Below, in pieces: positions 8,653 to 17,918 of a DNA stretch of 58,333 nt (within the stretch, counting starts at the first letter, position 1; every line of letters starts with the position of its first letter). The stretch is from an uncultured Lewinella sp. (GTDB lineage: Bacteria > Bacteroidota > Bacteroidia > Chitinophagales > Saprospiraceae). Location: assembly GCA_913057785.1 (NCBI GenBank), contig CAJXPD010000023.1, positions 1-58,333 on the forward strand. The letters run 5' to 3'. Under the pieces are notes generated by a model. That model ran no database searches, had not been told where the DNA came from, and saw only the letters and a list, made by a program, of their open reading frames with translations. Position numbers and translations under genes: made by a program.

Positions 8653-9402
8653 TTAAAACAATTTTTCTAAAAGGCCTTCACGCCGCCCTTTTGAGACGGG
8701 GATCTTCATCTGATTTTTCATGACTAAATATCCGCCTCTTTCTCGCATGTATTTATGCACAAGATTGAGGTTGATCAGGTGGGAATTGTGCGGGCGATAA
8801 AAGTTTAAGGGGAGCAACATCTCTTCAAAATCCTTTAGTGTTTTAGAGATTAATTGCTTCCGACCATCGACTAGATAAACCATGGTATAATTACTATCCG
8901 AAGAGCATACGATGATCTCTGCTGGGTCTACAAATTCTATGCTTTCCTTTGTAGCCAAAGCAATTTTACCCGAACTGCCCTTTTTCTCTGCATTTACATT
9001 ATCGAGCAGTAGGCCGATGCGTTGTTGAGTTTCACTTTGATTATTTTTTTGTAGATGCTTTTCTACTGCTTCTACTAACTCCTTGTTGTGGACTGGCTTG
9101 AGGAGATAGTCCAGGGCGCTGAACTTAATAGCTCGAATACCAAAATTCTCATAAGCGGTAGTGAAAATAATACTAAATGGGACATCCCTACCGAGTTCTT
9201 CCAATACATCAAAACCATTCAGCATGGGCATTTCTATGTCCAGGAAAAGCAGATCTGGTGGTGACTTCTTAAGGAATTCAAGTCCTTCCCGTGGGTCTTC
9301 AAAGGAAGCTACTACTTCAACATTTGGGCAATAATTTTCCAACTTCCATCGCAGGGTCACGATACTGGGGGATTCGTCGTCAATAATTACAGCTTTGATC
9401 AT
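8653..9402 (-). CDS. LytTR-family response regulator (first pair)
   Basis: 249 residues. Receiver domain 1-120: acidic pair DDE at 8-10, phospho-acceptor D55 in FLDIEMP, T/K switch residues in TTAYENF and YLLKPV. The LytTR DNA-binding domain covers about 150-249 (EFVDPAEIIVCSSDSNYTMVYL, then FYRPHNSHLINLNLVHKY). LytTR regulators bind direct repeats about 21 bp apart. It follows the kinase gene by 113 bases in the same direction. Two copies of GTTCTGTG lie 41 bp apart in and beside that gap (9412 and 9453). Confidence 0.93.
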   Translation of the reverse strand: MIKAVIIDDESPSIVTLRWKLENYCPNVEVVASFEDPREGLEFLKKSPPDLLFLDIEMPMLNGFDVLEELGRDVPFSIIFTTAYENFGIRAIKFSALDYLLKPVHNKELVEAVEKHLQKNNQSETQQRIGLLLDNVNAEKKGSSGKIALATKESIEFVDPAEIIVCSSDSNYTMVYLVDGRKQLISKTLKDFEEMLLPLNFYRPHNSHLINLNLVHKYMRERGGYLVMKNQMKIPVSKGRREGLLEKLF

Positions 9403-9515
9403 TTTTCCTGAGTTCTGTGAGTTTTACTATTTTAAACTACTAAAATTCATTGGTTCTGTGGTACTGTAGTCTGATTTTATCGAGACCTGCATTAGCCCTT
9501 TCAACTCTCCTTAGC

Positions 9516-10535
9516 TTAGAGCGGAATGAATAATTCCACTCGTGTGCCTCTCGCTTCTCCGTCCTTACGATAAAGATCAGTGACTTTTACTTCCGTATTA
9601 AAATTGTACAATTGACTCATGATCTTCATTCGATCTTTGGTAATGGCCATCCCCATCGATCGTTTTCGAGGGGTAGTCTTTTTGGCTACAATAGCTTGAG
9701 CTTTTTCACGGCCTATTCCATTGTCCTCAATTACACAATATAAAAAGTTGTCTTTCCGACTAATTTCTAGTACTAGCATACCATTGCTGCGATCCGGTTT
9801 ATGCATTAAGCCATGCCAGATGGCATTTTCCACGTAGGGCTGAATGAGCATTGGTGGAATATCAATGGCATCGGTATCCAGATCTCTAGCGATGTAAATA
9901 CCGTATTGAAATTTATCCTTAAATCGGATATGTTCCATCTCAAGGTAAAGCTCCAAGGCATTAATTTCCTCTTTTAGACTGATGTAATTGGAGCGTGAAT
10001 GCTGCAAAATCAAGCGCATTAATCTTGAGAAATTGTTCAAGTACTGTGCCGCAGCCTTGGTTTGATTGCTGACGATGTAGCTTTCAATGGAATTCAATGA
10101 GTTGAAAAGAAAATGAGGATTCATTTGAGCCAGCAAGGCAGACATTTCCACATGCGCTAGTTTTTTCTCGAATGCCGTTTTCATTTTCTCTCTAGCCTTA
10201 AATTGATTCATTTGGTATTGGTACAAACCAAAAATGGCTAGGATAATACTTACGATGATTCCTGTAATAAGCCAAGGACTCAGTTTCCTCGATGGGCGAA
10301 GTGGGTGAATGGGAAGTTGTTGATAATAGGCGATGCTGTCTGAGGTTAGGACCTCCTTATGTAAAGGGCTGACGCCATTGGGATCACTATGTTTACTTTT
10401 TACAACATCTATCGATTCAGCATGCCATGATTGTAAGAACTGTTCACCCATACTTCCACCTTGGGCCATCACGCTAAGTGCGATAGCTTGTAAGGAGAGA
10501 AGCAATAAGCAGATATTTGGGCGAACGATACGCAT
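9516..10535 (-). CDS. LytS/YehU-type sensor histidine kinase (first pair)
   Basis: 339 residues. Signal peptide 1-24, a short periplasmic stretch of about 60 residues, one TM helix at 87-107, then a helical linker and the His_kinase domain with the QMNPHFLFNSLNSI box (H141 is the phospho-acceptor) and an ATPase with PYVENAIWHG and EDNGIGREKA. Many Bacteroidota members carry a long TPR or beta-propeller sensor; here that part is nearly absent, so the signal may come through a partner protein (inference). It pairs with the LytTR regulator downstream. Confidence 0.92.
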   Translation of the reverse strand: MRIVRPNICLLLLSLQAIALSVMAQGGSMGEQFLQSWHAESIDVVKSKHSDPNGVSPLHKEVLTSDSIAYYQQLPIHPLRPSRKLSPWLITGIIVSIILAIFGLYQYQMNQFKAREKMKTAFEKKLAHVEMSALLAQMNPHFLFNSLNSIESYIVSNQTKAAAQYLNNFSRLMRLILQHSRSNYISLKEEINALELYLEMEHIRFKDKFQYGIYIARDLDTDAIDIPPMLIQPYVENAIWHGLMHKPDRSNGMLVLEISRKDNFLYCVIEDNGIGREKAQAIVAKKTTPRKRSMGMAITKDRMKIMSQLYNFNTEVKVTDLYRKDGEARGTRVELFIPL

Positions 10536-10816
10536 TTCATCATAATCAGGTACTCTCGTAAGAAAGGAGTATCCAGGGAATTACGCTAGTCCTTTTGATT
10601 GGATGCCACTTCTACTTGAGAGAATGGACTAAAGTCACCTCCTTCTTACCGATATCATCATCTTGCCTTATTAAAATCTGGAATACTCAAAGAAAAAGGT
10701 GAAAGCCATTTGTAGCGGTTTGATCGACTCAAATGCTATATCCCCCAAGCGATAATGGGGCTAATATTGTGATCGTATTCGGTAATCACTTATTCATTCT
10801 TACAACCTATCAAACC
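10536..10816. promoter_or_regulatory. Divergent intergenic region between the kinase and a lipoprotein gene
   Basis: About 280 bases serving two divergent starts. TAATATTG at 10763 is one mismatch from a -7 box for the lipoprotein gene, but no matching upstream element is clear. No small gene seen. Confidence 0.3.
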
Positions 10817-11494
10817 ATGAAAACATCAATCTTGAATTCCACCAAAATGCTTACTGTTTTAGCGCTTGCCATGAGCTTCATCTTCGCCAGTTGTTCGAAA
10901 GATGATGAAGTGAAAGGACCTAGTGCTACTAATGATCAGGCGATCAACATTCCATTCTTCGTGCAAACTGCACAGGGGGAACTGCCTGCTGATCCTTCTG
11001 ATCTGCTCTATGAGACTCGAAAGAATAATCCCCTTTTGGCACCGGATGGCCATCAAATTACGTGGGGAGAGTTTAGCGCCGTAAAGGGCGAAGCTATTGC
11101 TGAATGTACCGATCAAGGTACCAAGGTGACCTTGAATCTAACTGGTCTTATTCCGAACGGTGTGTACACGATCTGGAATCTCTCTTTTGAGGCTCCAGGT
11201 TCGGACCTAACTGAAGAAATGCTCGGTGTAGATGGTCTTGGTGCTGCGGGAAAAGGGGATGGTTCAGATAATGCCTTCACCGCGTCGCCTTCAGGGACAG
11301 GATCCATCACCTTTACTTCACCAGGAGGGAACTTGTCTTTGTTCGGAAGCATTGGGGCTTGCAGTCTAGTAGATAATTTTGAATGGCATGTTGCAGGGGC
11401 CTACCACGCGGATGGCTTGACTTACGGACCTATCATTGGCCCGGATGGCACCTATGCAGAGCAATTTGGTTTTGCTTTTGTCAAAGGAAATTAA
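10817..11494 (+). CDS. Secreted lipoprotein of unknown function
   Basis: 225 residues from the ATG at 10817. This start places a lipoprotein signal (hydrophobic 10-24, lipobox FASC) at the N-terminus; an in-frame start at 10733 would bury it. The mature part is rich in beta strands and Gly, with TKVTLNLTGLIPNGVYTIW and VDNFEWHVAGAYHADGLTYGP. This resembles CHRD-like or other beta-sandwich extracellular domains, but I do not recognise a specific family. Outer-membrane or surface location is likely. Two hairpins follow it. Confidence 0.75.
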   Translation: MKTSILNSTKMLTVLALAMSFIFASCSKDDEVKGPSATNDQAINIPFFVQTAQGELPADPSDLLYETRKNNPLLAPDGHQITWGEFSAVKGEAIAECTDQGTKVTLNLTGLIPNGVYTIWNLSFEAPGSDLTEEMLGVDGLGAAGKGDGSDNAFTASPSGTGSITFTSPGGNLSLFGSIGACSLVDNFEWHVAGAYHADGLTYGPIIGPDGTYAEQFGFAFVKGN

Positions 11495-11535
11495 CCGTAT
11501 TACTTCACCCAATTTCTTAGCGTCAAAGGAGTGTT

Positions 11536-11563
11536 CAGCAATAGAAAGGGAAAATTATTGCTG
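11536..11563. terminator. Hairpin downstream of the lipoprotein gene
   Basis: CAGCAATA (11536-11543) and TATTGCTG (11556-11563) are perfect 8-bp arms around a 12-base purine-rich loop, 41 bases past the stop. It is the first of two tandem hairpins. Confidence 0.4.
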
Positions 11564-11581
11564 ATAACCATCTTATAAATA

Positions 11582-11615
11582 GCATCCTGGGCAATATGTC
11601 CAGGATGCATTTCTT
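11582..11615 (+). terminator. Rho-independent-type terminator
   Basis: GCATCCTGG (11582-11590) and CCAGGATGC (11600-11608) form a 9-bp stem with a 9-base loop, followed by ATTTCTTC. It probably ends transcription from the lipoprotein gene. Confidence 0.65.
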
Positions 11616-11730
11616 CTACCTGAGTTACTTGGATTTCTCGTTGAGTTATAAATATCCTGCTAGACTATTCCAAGGACTTGAAATTGCTTAGATCCTTAGG
11701 TATTTTGCAACAGAATTGAAATTACCCAAG

Positions 11731-13209
11731 ATGAGAAGAAATTTGACCCTATTGCTTTTTTTCAGTGTATTGCTCTTGACGAGTTGTAACCGCAAGCAGA
11801 GCAATTCTACGACAACCTCCAGCCGAGGTGCTTCTATCGGAGAATCCCTTGTGTCCAATGAATCTGGAGCATCCCTAGATCCAAGCTTTGCCGCTGCCAA
11901 AGCCAATTATGACAATTACTGTGGTGGTTGTCATGGAGCACAAATGGATGCTTTTGTAGATCGAAAGTGGAAATATGGGAGTACGAAGGAAGATCTAATC
12001 AAAGGAATCAAATACGGATACGATAATGATGGTATGCCAGCTTATGATACCACATTCAGCGATCAAGAAGTAGAAGATTTAGCCAATTTTATTTTGGTGG
12101 GAATCAAAAACCTAGACCGGTATAGTTTTTCGAAAAAGCCCGGTGCTAATCATATTTTTGAAGCTTCCGATCTGAAATACAAATTGGAAGCAGTAGCTAC
12201 GGGAGTTGGTATACCTTGGGGCATTACATTTTTGCCCGGTGGAGATCTGTTGATTACCGACCGAGGCGGGAAGCTTTACCGGCAAACGCCAGGAGGGGCT
12301 CAAAAGAAAATCACTGGTGTGCCAGCGGTATCGGCCAAAGGCCAAGGAGGGCTGCTGGATATAGAGTTACACCCTCAATACCAACAGAATGGATGGCTGT
12401 ATCTTTCTTATTCTAAACCGCACGACACGCAAACAGGTATGGCAACTACTGCTATCATGCGTGCCAAATTGGAAGGGGACCGCTTAACTGATCAGGAAGT
12501 TATATTTGAAGCTATGCCTTATTCCAAACGACGACATCATTACGGAAGTCGTTTGGAGTTTGACCAGGATGGTTTTCTCTATTTTTCCGTAGGAGATAGA
12601 GGAAATCGTTCAAAAAACCCGCAAAACCTGGACAATCACTGTGGGAAAATACACAGAATAAAGGATGATGGTAGTATCCCAACAGATAACCCATTTGTTG
12701 ATGTGGATGGTGCCATGCCATCCATCTACTCTTACGGCCACCGAAATCCTCAAGGTGTGGCTATAAACCCAGCAACTGGTGATATTTGGGAGCACGAACA
12801 TGGGCCCAGAGGCGGCGATGAAATCAACATCATCAATAAAGGGAAGAATTATGGCTGGCCTGTGATCTCCTACGGCATCAATTACAATGGAACCACCTTT
12901 ACCGAAAAGACAGCCCTAGAGGGAATGGAGCAACCTGTTCTGTATTGGGTGCCTTCGATTGGGGCTTGCGGAATGACCTTTGTGAAGGGAGATCGTTATC
13001 CCGGATGGGAAGGAGCAGCCTTAGTGGGATCCCTGAGATTCCAATATCTAAATCTCTGCAAAGTCAAGGGAAATAAAGTGGTTCAAGAGGAACTTTTGTT
13101 GCCCAATATTGGTAGACTGAGAAGTGTTGAAATGGGACCTGATAATTTCATTTATGTAGGAGTAGAAGACCCAGGAACCGTTTATCGAATTGTACCGGTT
13201 CTAGACTAA
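11731..13209 (+). CDS. Cytochrome c-PQQ aldose sugar dehydrogenase fusion lipoprotein
   Basis: 492 residues from the ATG at 11731; a TTG five codons upstream is less likely because the lipobox LTSC (C19) then sits at the usual distance. A small cytochrome c domain covers about 50-130 with heme site CGGCH (64-68) and M102 as candidate axial ligand. A soluble glucose/aldose dehydrogenase-like beta-propeller covers about 145-490: GVGIPWGITFLPGGDLLITDRGG, RRHHYGSRLEF with the likely catalytic His, and YGHRNPQGVAINPATG followed by HEHGPRGGDE. It would oxidise an aldose in the periplasm and pass electrons through its own heme. Flanking genes are unrelated. Confidence 0.88.
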   Translation: MRRNLTLLLFFSVLLLTSCNRKQSNSTTTSSRGASIGESLVSNESGASLDPSFAAAKANYDNYCGGCHGAQMDAFVDRKWKYGSTKEDLIKGIKYGYDNDGMPAYDTTFSDQEVEDLANFILVGIKNLDRYSFSKKPGANHIFEASDLKYKLEAVATGVGIPWGITFLPGGDLLITDRGGKLYRQTPGGAQKKITGVPAVSAKGQGGLLDIELHPQYQQNGWLYLSYSKPHDTQTGMATTAIMRAKLEGDRLTDQEVIFEAMPYSKRRHHYGSRLEFDQDGFLYFSVGDRGNRSKNPQNLDNHCGKIHRIKDDGSIPTDNPFVDVDGAMPSIYSYGHRNPQGVAINPATGDIWEHEHGPRGGDEINIINKGKNYGWPVISYGINYNGTTFTEKTALEGMEQPVLYWVPSIGACGMTFVKGDRYPGWEGAALVGSLRFQYLNLCKVKGNKVVQEELLLPNIGRLRSVEMGPDNFIYVGVEDPGTVYRIVPVLD

Positions 13210-13242
13210 AAGCTTGATAACTGCTGTAGGTATAATAACCCC

Positions 13243-13260
13243 ACCGTCAAAGACGGTATT
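13243..13260 (+). terminator. Short hairpin terminator
   Basis: ACCGTC (13243-13248) and GACGGT (13252-13257) with a 3-base loop, then ATTTAG. It lies 33 bases after the dehydrogenase stop. Confidence 0.45.
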
Positions 13261-13287
13261 TAGTGTATTTTATAAACCATAAATCAA

Positions 13288-14394
13288 ATGAAAACCTACA
13301 CCCCAAAACCCAAAGGGTTATTGCGTGCAAGCAATAATCCAGTGGAAACTGTTCGTATCCGCTTATTTTTTGCGATCGTTCTGATCCTGAATTGTCTCAG
13401 TATTGAAGCTCAGTATGAGCCCCCCAGGATAAGCTTTTTGGATCAGCTCATTGGCGAAGAAGTCCAAGTCATTGAGCTAGCAACTAGTTTAGATTCTTTA
13501 CTTATCAATCGCAAGAAATACCAATACCAGAAGGCTGAAATGAGCGTAACCTTTGCCGATGGAACCAGACAGGCAGAGGAGCTTAAGGTCCGTCCAAGAG
13601 GACGCTTCCGAAATATGTATGGAGAAATTCCTCCCTTGAAGATTAAGCTTTCCAACTCAAGCCTTAGGAGACAAGGGTATATTTCAATGAATGAATTGAA
13701 GCTTGTCCTTCCTTTTGGCAGCGGCAAACGCCAAACCGATTGGCTATACAAGGAATACTTGGTGTATAAGCTGTATGAAACCCTGTCACCATATAGCTTT
13801 AGGACGCAATTGGTAGAAGTAATCCTAAAGGATACAGGAAAAAGAAAACGCCCCATCCGCTTGCAAGCTTTCTTGATAGAAGATAAAGAAGAAGTGGCCA
13901 ATCGCTTGGCCTTGCAGCCCTGTAAGCAGAGTCACCTTGGAGCTGACCTAAGCCCTGATCACTATCAAATGGTACAGCTCTTCCAATTCATGATTGGTAA
14001 TACGGATTGGTTACCCACGACTAGCCATAACTTAGCGCTGTTCCGCAACTCCGCTGGTGGAGTAATACCGGTACCATATGATTTTGACTTTGCTGGATTG
14101 GTCAATACTAATTACGCTTGGCCCAATGATCTTTTGCCGATAGCTAATGTAAAAGAGCGGTACTTCATGGGCAATTATCCAAGTCTAGAATCGTTGAGAC
14201 CAGTTATTCAGCACTTTCAGTCCAAGAAAGACGAACTCCTACAGGTAATTGAAGCATTCAGTTCCTTACGTAAGGTTGATAAGCAACAAATGCGAGAATA
14301 CCTGCTGTCCTTTTTTGACTTGATTGCCGATGATACGGTGGCAGAAAGGCAATTTGTCCACCTCATGGAAGGACCACGAGGCAACCATTACTAG
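13288..14394 (+). CDS. Secreted CotH-kinase-like protein
   Basis: 368 residues. A hydrophobic stretch at about 25-39 ending IEAQ suggests a signal peptide, preceded by an unusually long basic N-terminus; a later start is possible but no ATG fits better. The middle has a beta-rich region (ADGTRQAEELKVRPRGRFR). The pair FQFMIGNTDWLPTTSHNLALFR and VIPVPYDFDFAGLVNTNYA (about 235-280) resembles the catalytic loop and metal-binding Asp region of CotH/HipA-type kinase folds, where an N(T)D and a later DFD occur. Family assignment is by motif only. It may be a cell-surface protein kinase or a relative; the target is unknown. Confidence 0.6.
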   Translation: MKTYTPKPKGLLRASNNPVETVRIRLFFAIVLILNCLSIEAQYEPPRISFLDQLIGEEVQVIELATSLDSLLINRKKYQYQKAEMSVTFADGTRQAEELKVRPRGRFRNMYGEIPPLKIKLSNSSLRRQGYISMNELKLVLPFGSGKRQTDWLYKEYLVYKLYETLSPYSFRTQLVEVILKDTGKRKRPIRLQAFLIEDKEEVANRLALQPCKQSHLGADLSPDHYQMVQLFQFMIGNTDWLPTTSHNLALFRNSAGGVIPVPYDFDFAGLVNTNYAWPNDLLPIANVKERYFMGNYPSLESLRPVIQHFQSKKDELLQVIEAFSSLRKVDKQQMREYLLSFFDLIADDTVAERQFVHLMEGPRGNHY

Positions 14395-14409
14395 AAGGCG
14401 GATAAACCG

Positions 14410-17361
14410 CTAGGGTTGGGCTTGCCCGATCCTAGCGTCATATACTATTCCCTGAATAGTAGGGCGCACATCCATCTTGTTCAGCTTGTAATTGTTCATG
14501 GAAGGATAGGTTCGGTTGGATAGAAAGATGAAAACCAAGTCGTCAACAGGATCTACCCAGGCGGCTGTACCTGTGAAACCAAGATGACCAAAAGTCTTGG
14601 CAGATGCTTTAGGTGAAAGATTCATGTTCTCATCAGGATCTAGCTGCAACATGTCAAAGCCTATTCCGCGGCGGGTTTCGCCTGGGAACCGGGTAGTGAA
14701 AGCATCTAGCGTACCCGGAGCAATCCAGCTCTTCTGACCGTATTGTCCTTTTTGTAAGAATAACTGCATGATCCCTGCAAGATCTTGAGCATTGGCAAAC
14801 AGGCCAGCGTGTCCACTTACGCCTCCCAGCATGGCTGCCCCCATATCATGGACATGCCCCACGATTTCCTGCCGACGCCAATACCTGTCCCTCTCGCTCG
14901 GAACAATTCGATCGGCCGAAAACTTTTTGGTAGGATTGAAGGTAGCGGTGCGCAAATGTAAGGGATGGTAGAAGGTCTTATGCACATACTGATCCAAGGG
15001 CATCCCCGTGAGCTCTTCCACCGTCTGACCAAGCAAGTAAAATCCTAGATCGCTGTATTTATAGCTGGTATTGGGTCTCAATTCAGATTCATAGATCTGA
15101 TGCCAGATGGAATCTACGAAGGAATGATCCATAAAGAGTTTATCCGTTACCTTAACATCGTAGGTGCCACTGGAACTTGTCCGATACAGTTTGGAGGAGG
15201 GGCGTGGGTTTCGGCGAGTTCCTTCTAGGGTTTGTTTGTAGAAGGGGATCCAGGCTTTCAAACCGGCCCGATGTGCCATTAGATCTTTAATGATAACCTC
15301 CTCTTTATTGGTTCCTTTTAAGGAAGGCAGGTATTTACTCAAAGGTTGGTCGATATCGATCTTGCCCTCATCCCGCAATTTCATAATGGAGAGAGTGGTG
15401 GCTGCGATTTTGGTAATGGAGGCGAGGTCAAAAATATCGTTGGTAGACATCTTTTGTCTGCGGTCGTAGCTGTGATAGCCATAGGCCTTTTCATACACAA
15501 TACGCCCATTTTTTGCCACTAGCACCACACATCCAGGTGTTGCCCCTTTTGCTATGGCCTCTTCAGCTACCTTATCAATCTTGGCTAGTGTGTCGGAAGA
15601 AAGGCCAACATTCTCGGGGAGTGCATAACCGAGCCTTGCATTCCCTGGCATCATGATCCCAGTATTGAATCGACTAGCTGGAGAAGCGGTAACTGGTAAC
15701 CTTCCTCGAATGGGAATAGCACCGAATAAAGCCTGTGCAGCTGCATCCTGTGTGAGCTTATCTTCATCGTAGGCTTGTAATAGCCAATTGATATGATCAA
15801 ATTTTTGCAGACTATACGGATTGCCAAAGACAACTAATACGACCTGTGTTTCTTTACTGAGCCGTTGAATGAATTCATGCTGTGCACCGGTAATACCAAA
15901 GTTTCTGCTAGCAAAGCTGCTCATATCGTGTAGACTCACGATTACGGCATCTTTTTCCTTCAATTGATTGATCAATTGATCTTGCTCTCTGTTGGATATA
16001 TCTTTTGCAGTTTGCAATTGAGTCATCTTTGTGAAGGAAGCTAGACGTCTTTGAAAAGTAGTAGTAGAGGACGCGCCCATACTTAGCGAGGCCAGGTTGA
16101 GCTGGCTCAAGTTTTGGAAAGGTAGTAAGCCTCTTTTATTCCGTACCATGGTTAACGCATGCTCAATGAGCTTCTGCTTTAGCGCGATGGCTTGTGGCGA
16201 ATTCAGGTCTTTAGAAATATTTTCTTCTTGCAAAGGAGTGAATTGCTGTAGCCCCATCTGGTATTTAGCACGCAGTACTCGCTTTACGCTGACTTCAAGA
16301 TCATCCCAGTTTAGTCGACCATCTTGGATGTATTCCTTGATAGTCTTAAAGGAAGCGCCAATGTCTTCCGGCAATAAGAGAATATCGTTGCCAGCCATTA
16401 AGGCTTCGGCCTCTACCTCCCCGGATTCGAAGTACTTGGTAACACCTTTCATTTCCAGCGCATCTGTAAAGATCAACCCATTAAAGCTCAGTTCTTTCCG
16501 TAAGATATTGGAGATGGTGTTGTTAGATAGAGCCGTGGGCCGATTTGGACGATCGTCAAAAGCGGGAACATGGAGGTGAGCAATCATCATGCTACCTACG
16601 CCCTTTTTAGCCAAGGCGCGGAAAGGGTATAATTCAATACTATCCAGTCGTTCTTTACTATGACTGATGATGGGTAGGTCGTAATGTGAATCTACGTCGG
16701 TGTCTCCATGTCCGGGAAAATGCTTAGTACAAGCCATCACGCCGTGATCCTGCATGCCTTTCATATACTGATACCCCTTAGCCGTTACATTGTAGCGATC
16801 CTCCCCAAAAGATCGTGTGTTGATTACAGGGTTGGCAGCATTGTTATTGACGTCTACAACCGGAGCAAAATTGATGTCTATACCGACTCGCTTCATCTGA
16901 CGGGCAATTTCCTTACCCATATCATAGATCAATTCGTTGTCTTGGATAGCGCCGAGCATCAGTTGCCTTGGGTAGCTAATAGTCGTAGCCCGCATACGCA
17001 TGCCCAAGCCCCATTCTCCATCGATAGCCACCATTACTGGAAGAGGGGAAGCCAGTTTTTGATACCTATTGATGAGTTCCACCTGCTTATCAGGCGTTCC
17101 TTGAAAAAAACATAGACCACCCACCTTATATTTCTTGATCTGCGCTTCGACATCTGCAATATGATCTGCTCCTTTATCGGAATGGGCACGAATCATAAAT
17201 AGTTGCCCTAAGCGTTCATCTTCATCCATCGTATTGTACAGCGAATCTACCCATGCTTCGCGAATGGGGTCATCTTTGACAAATGATTGTGCAGTAACAG
17301 AATGGGAGTAACATTGCAGCATGACCCCTGCCAGGGCCAGTAGTATCAGCTTCTTATTCAT
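14410..17361 (-). CDS. Glycoside hydrolase family 3 / beta-lactamase-fold fusion
   Basis: 983 residues. Sec signal 1-24. GH3 catalytic domain about 35-370: KHFPGHGD at 213-220 and the Asp-His dyad at D224-S225-H226 mark the NagZ branch (beta-N-acetylglucosaminidase); the nucleophile is D300 in FTDALEMKG. A GH3 C-terminal-like domain covers about 395-565. A serine beta-lactamase/penicillin-binding fold covers about 590-960 with S648-x-x-K651 (ASITK) and YSD as the second motif. I infer peptidoglycan recycling or remodelling in the periplasm, one half cutting the sugar and the other acting on a peptide or ester. Such fusions occur in Bacteroidota. The gene stands alone. Confidence 0.9.
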   Translation of the reverse strand: MNKKLILLALAGVMLQCYSHSVTAQSFVKDDPIREAWVDSLYNTMDEDERLGQLFMIRAHSDKGADHIADVEAQIKKYKVGGLCFFQGTPDKQVELINRYQKLASPLPVMVAIDGEWGLGMRMRATTISYPRQLMLGAIQDNELIYDMGKEIARQMKRVGIDINFAPVVDVNNNAANPVINTRSFGEDRYNVTAKGYQYMKGMQDHGVMACTKHFPGHGDTDVDSHYDLPIISHSKERLDSIELYPFRALAKKGVGSMMIAHLHVPAFDDRPNRPTALSNNTISNILRKELSFNGLIFTDALEMKGVTKYFESGEVEAEALMAGNDILLLPEDIGASFKTIKEYIQDGRLNWDDLEVSVKRVLRAKYQMGLQQFTPLQEENISKDLNSPQAIALKQKLIEHALTMVRNKRGLLPFQNLSQLNLASLSMGASSTTTFQRRLASFTKMTQLQTAKDISNREQDQLINQLKEKDAVIVSLHDMSSFASRNFGITGAQHEFIQRLSKETQVVLVVFGNPYSLQKFDHINWLLQAYDEDKLTQDAAAQALFGAIPIRGRLPVTASPASRFNTGIMMPGNARLGYALPENVGLSSDTLAKIDKVAEEAIAKGATPGCVVLVAKNGRIVYEKAYGYHSYDRRQKMSTNDIFDLASITKIAATTLSIMKLRDEGKIDIDQPLSKYLPSLKGTNKEEVIIKDLMAHRAGLKAWIPFYKQTLEGTRRNPRPSSKLYRTSSSGTYDVKVTDKLFMDHSFVDSIWHQIYESELRPNTSYKYSDLGFYLLGQTVEELTGMPLDQYVHKTFYHPLHLRTATFNPTKKFSADRIVPSERDRYWRRQEIVGHVHDMGAAMLGGVSGHAGLFANAQDLAGIMQLFLQKGQYGQKSWIAPGTLDAFTTRFPGETRRGIGFDMLQLDPDENMNLSPKASAKTFGHLGFTGTAAWVDPVDDLVFIFLSNRTYPSMNNYKLNKMDVRPTIQGIVYDARIGQAQP

Positions 17362-17470
17362 GGGGATTAGCTTTTACACTAAAAGTATAAATTTTTCACT
17401 AAAATGTTTTCTTCGAATCCGCCTTTAACAGAGCGGTGGAGGTAACTGATATATACCTGATTTATTACTG

Positions 17471-17515
17471 AAAAAGGCTAAGAAATCTACTATATGATAA
17501 AACGGGATAGCCTTT
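17471..17515 (-). terminator. Terminator after the VOC gene
   Basis: AAAGGCTA (17473-17480) and TAGCCTTT (17508-17515) are perfect arms; read on the minus strand the hairpin is followed by TTTTTC. It lies 5 bases past the VOC gene stop and should end the SGNH-VOC unit. Confidence 0.6.
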
Positions 17516-17519
17516 CATT

Positions 17520-17891
17520 TTAGGGTTGAGCGTCTAGAGTTTGACCAAATTTTAACAAGTAACCATTGTTGTCATAAATGGCGAATTCCCGCATCCCATA
17601 ATCAAACGCTTCGAGTGGGTAACAAATGTTGGGATAGCTTTCCAGTTTGCTCCAAAGTTCCTGGATGTTGTTGGTGTAGAAGTAAAGCGATCCCGTCCAA
17701 TGTGGCTTCTCGAAGGGCAAATGAGCATTCGGTGTATTAAACATGATGTGTACCCCGTCCTTTTGCAAAGAAGCCCAGCCCCATTCCTCCTCGTATGACT
17801 CGCAGGTGAAGCCCAGCAGTTGGGTATAGAATTCGATGGTCTCTACCAATTTATCGGTCGTAAACATTGGGCTCAGCCCGGTGAAAGACAT
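17520..17891 (-). CDS. VOC/glyoxalase-fold protein
   Basis: 123 residues with two VOC repeats: LSPMFTTDKLVETIEFYTQLLGF at the start and LEAFDYGMREFAIYDNNGYLLKFGQ at the end. It resembles glyoxalase/bleomycin-resistance proteins. The usual ligand positions look only partly kept, so function could be binding rather than catalysis. It lies 27 bases after the SGNH hydrolase gene and shares its terminator. Confidence 0.82.
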   Translation of the reverse strand: MSFTGLSPMFTTDKLVETIEFYTQLLGFTCESYEEEWGWASLQKDGVHIMFNTPNAHLPFEKPHWTGSLYFYTNNIQELWSKLESYPNICYPLEAFDYGMREFAIYDNNGYLLKFGQTLDAQP

Positions 17892-17918
17892 GCCTTCGGG
17901 TTTAAGAAATTGAAGTTC

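Noticed and set aside
10719..10733. TTTGATCGACTCAAA as an Fnr-like site upstream of the lipoprotein gene
   Set aside because: The half-sites TTTGA and TCAAA are 5 bases apart, while TGA-N6-TCA spacing is needed for Crp/Fnr proteins.
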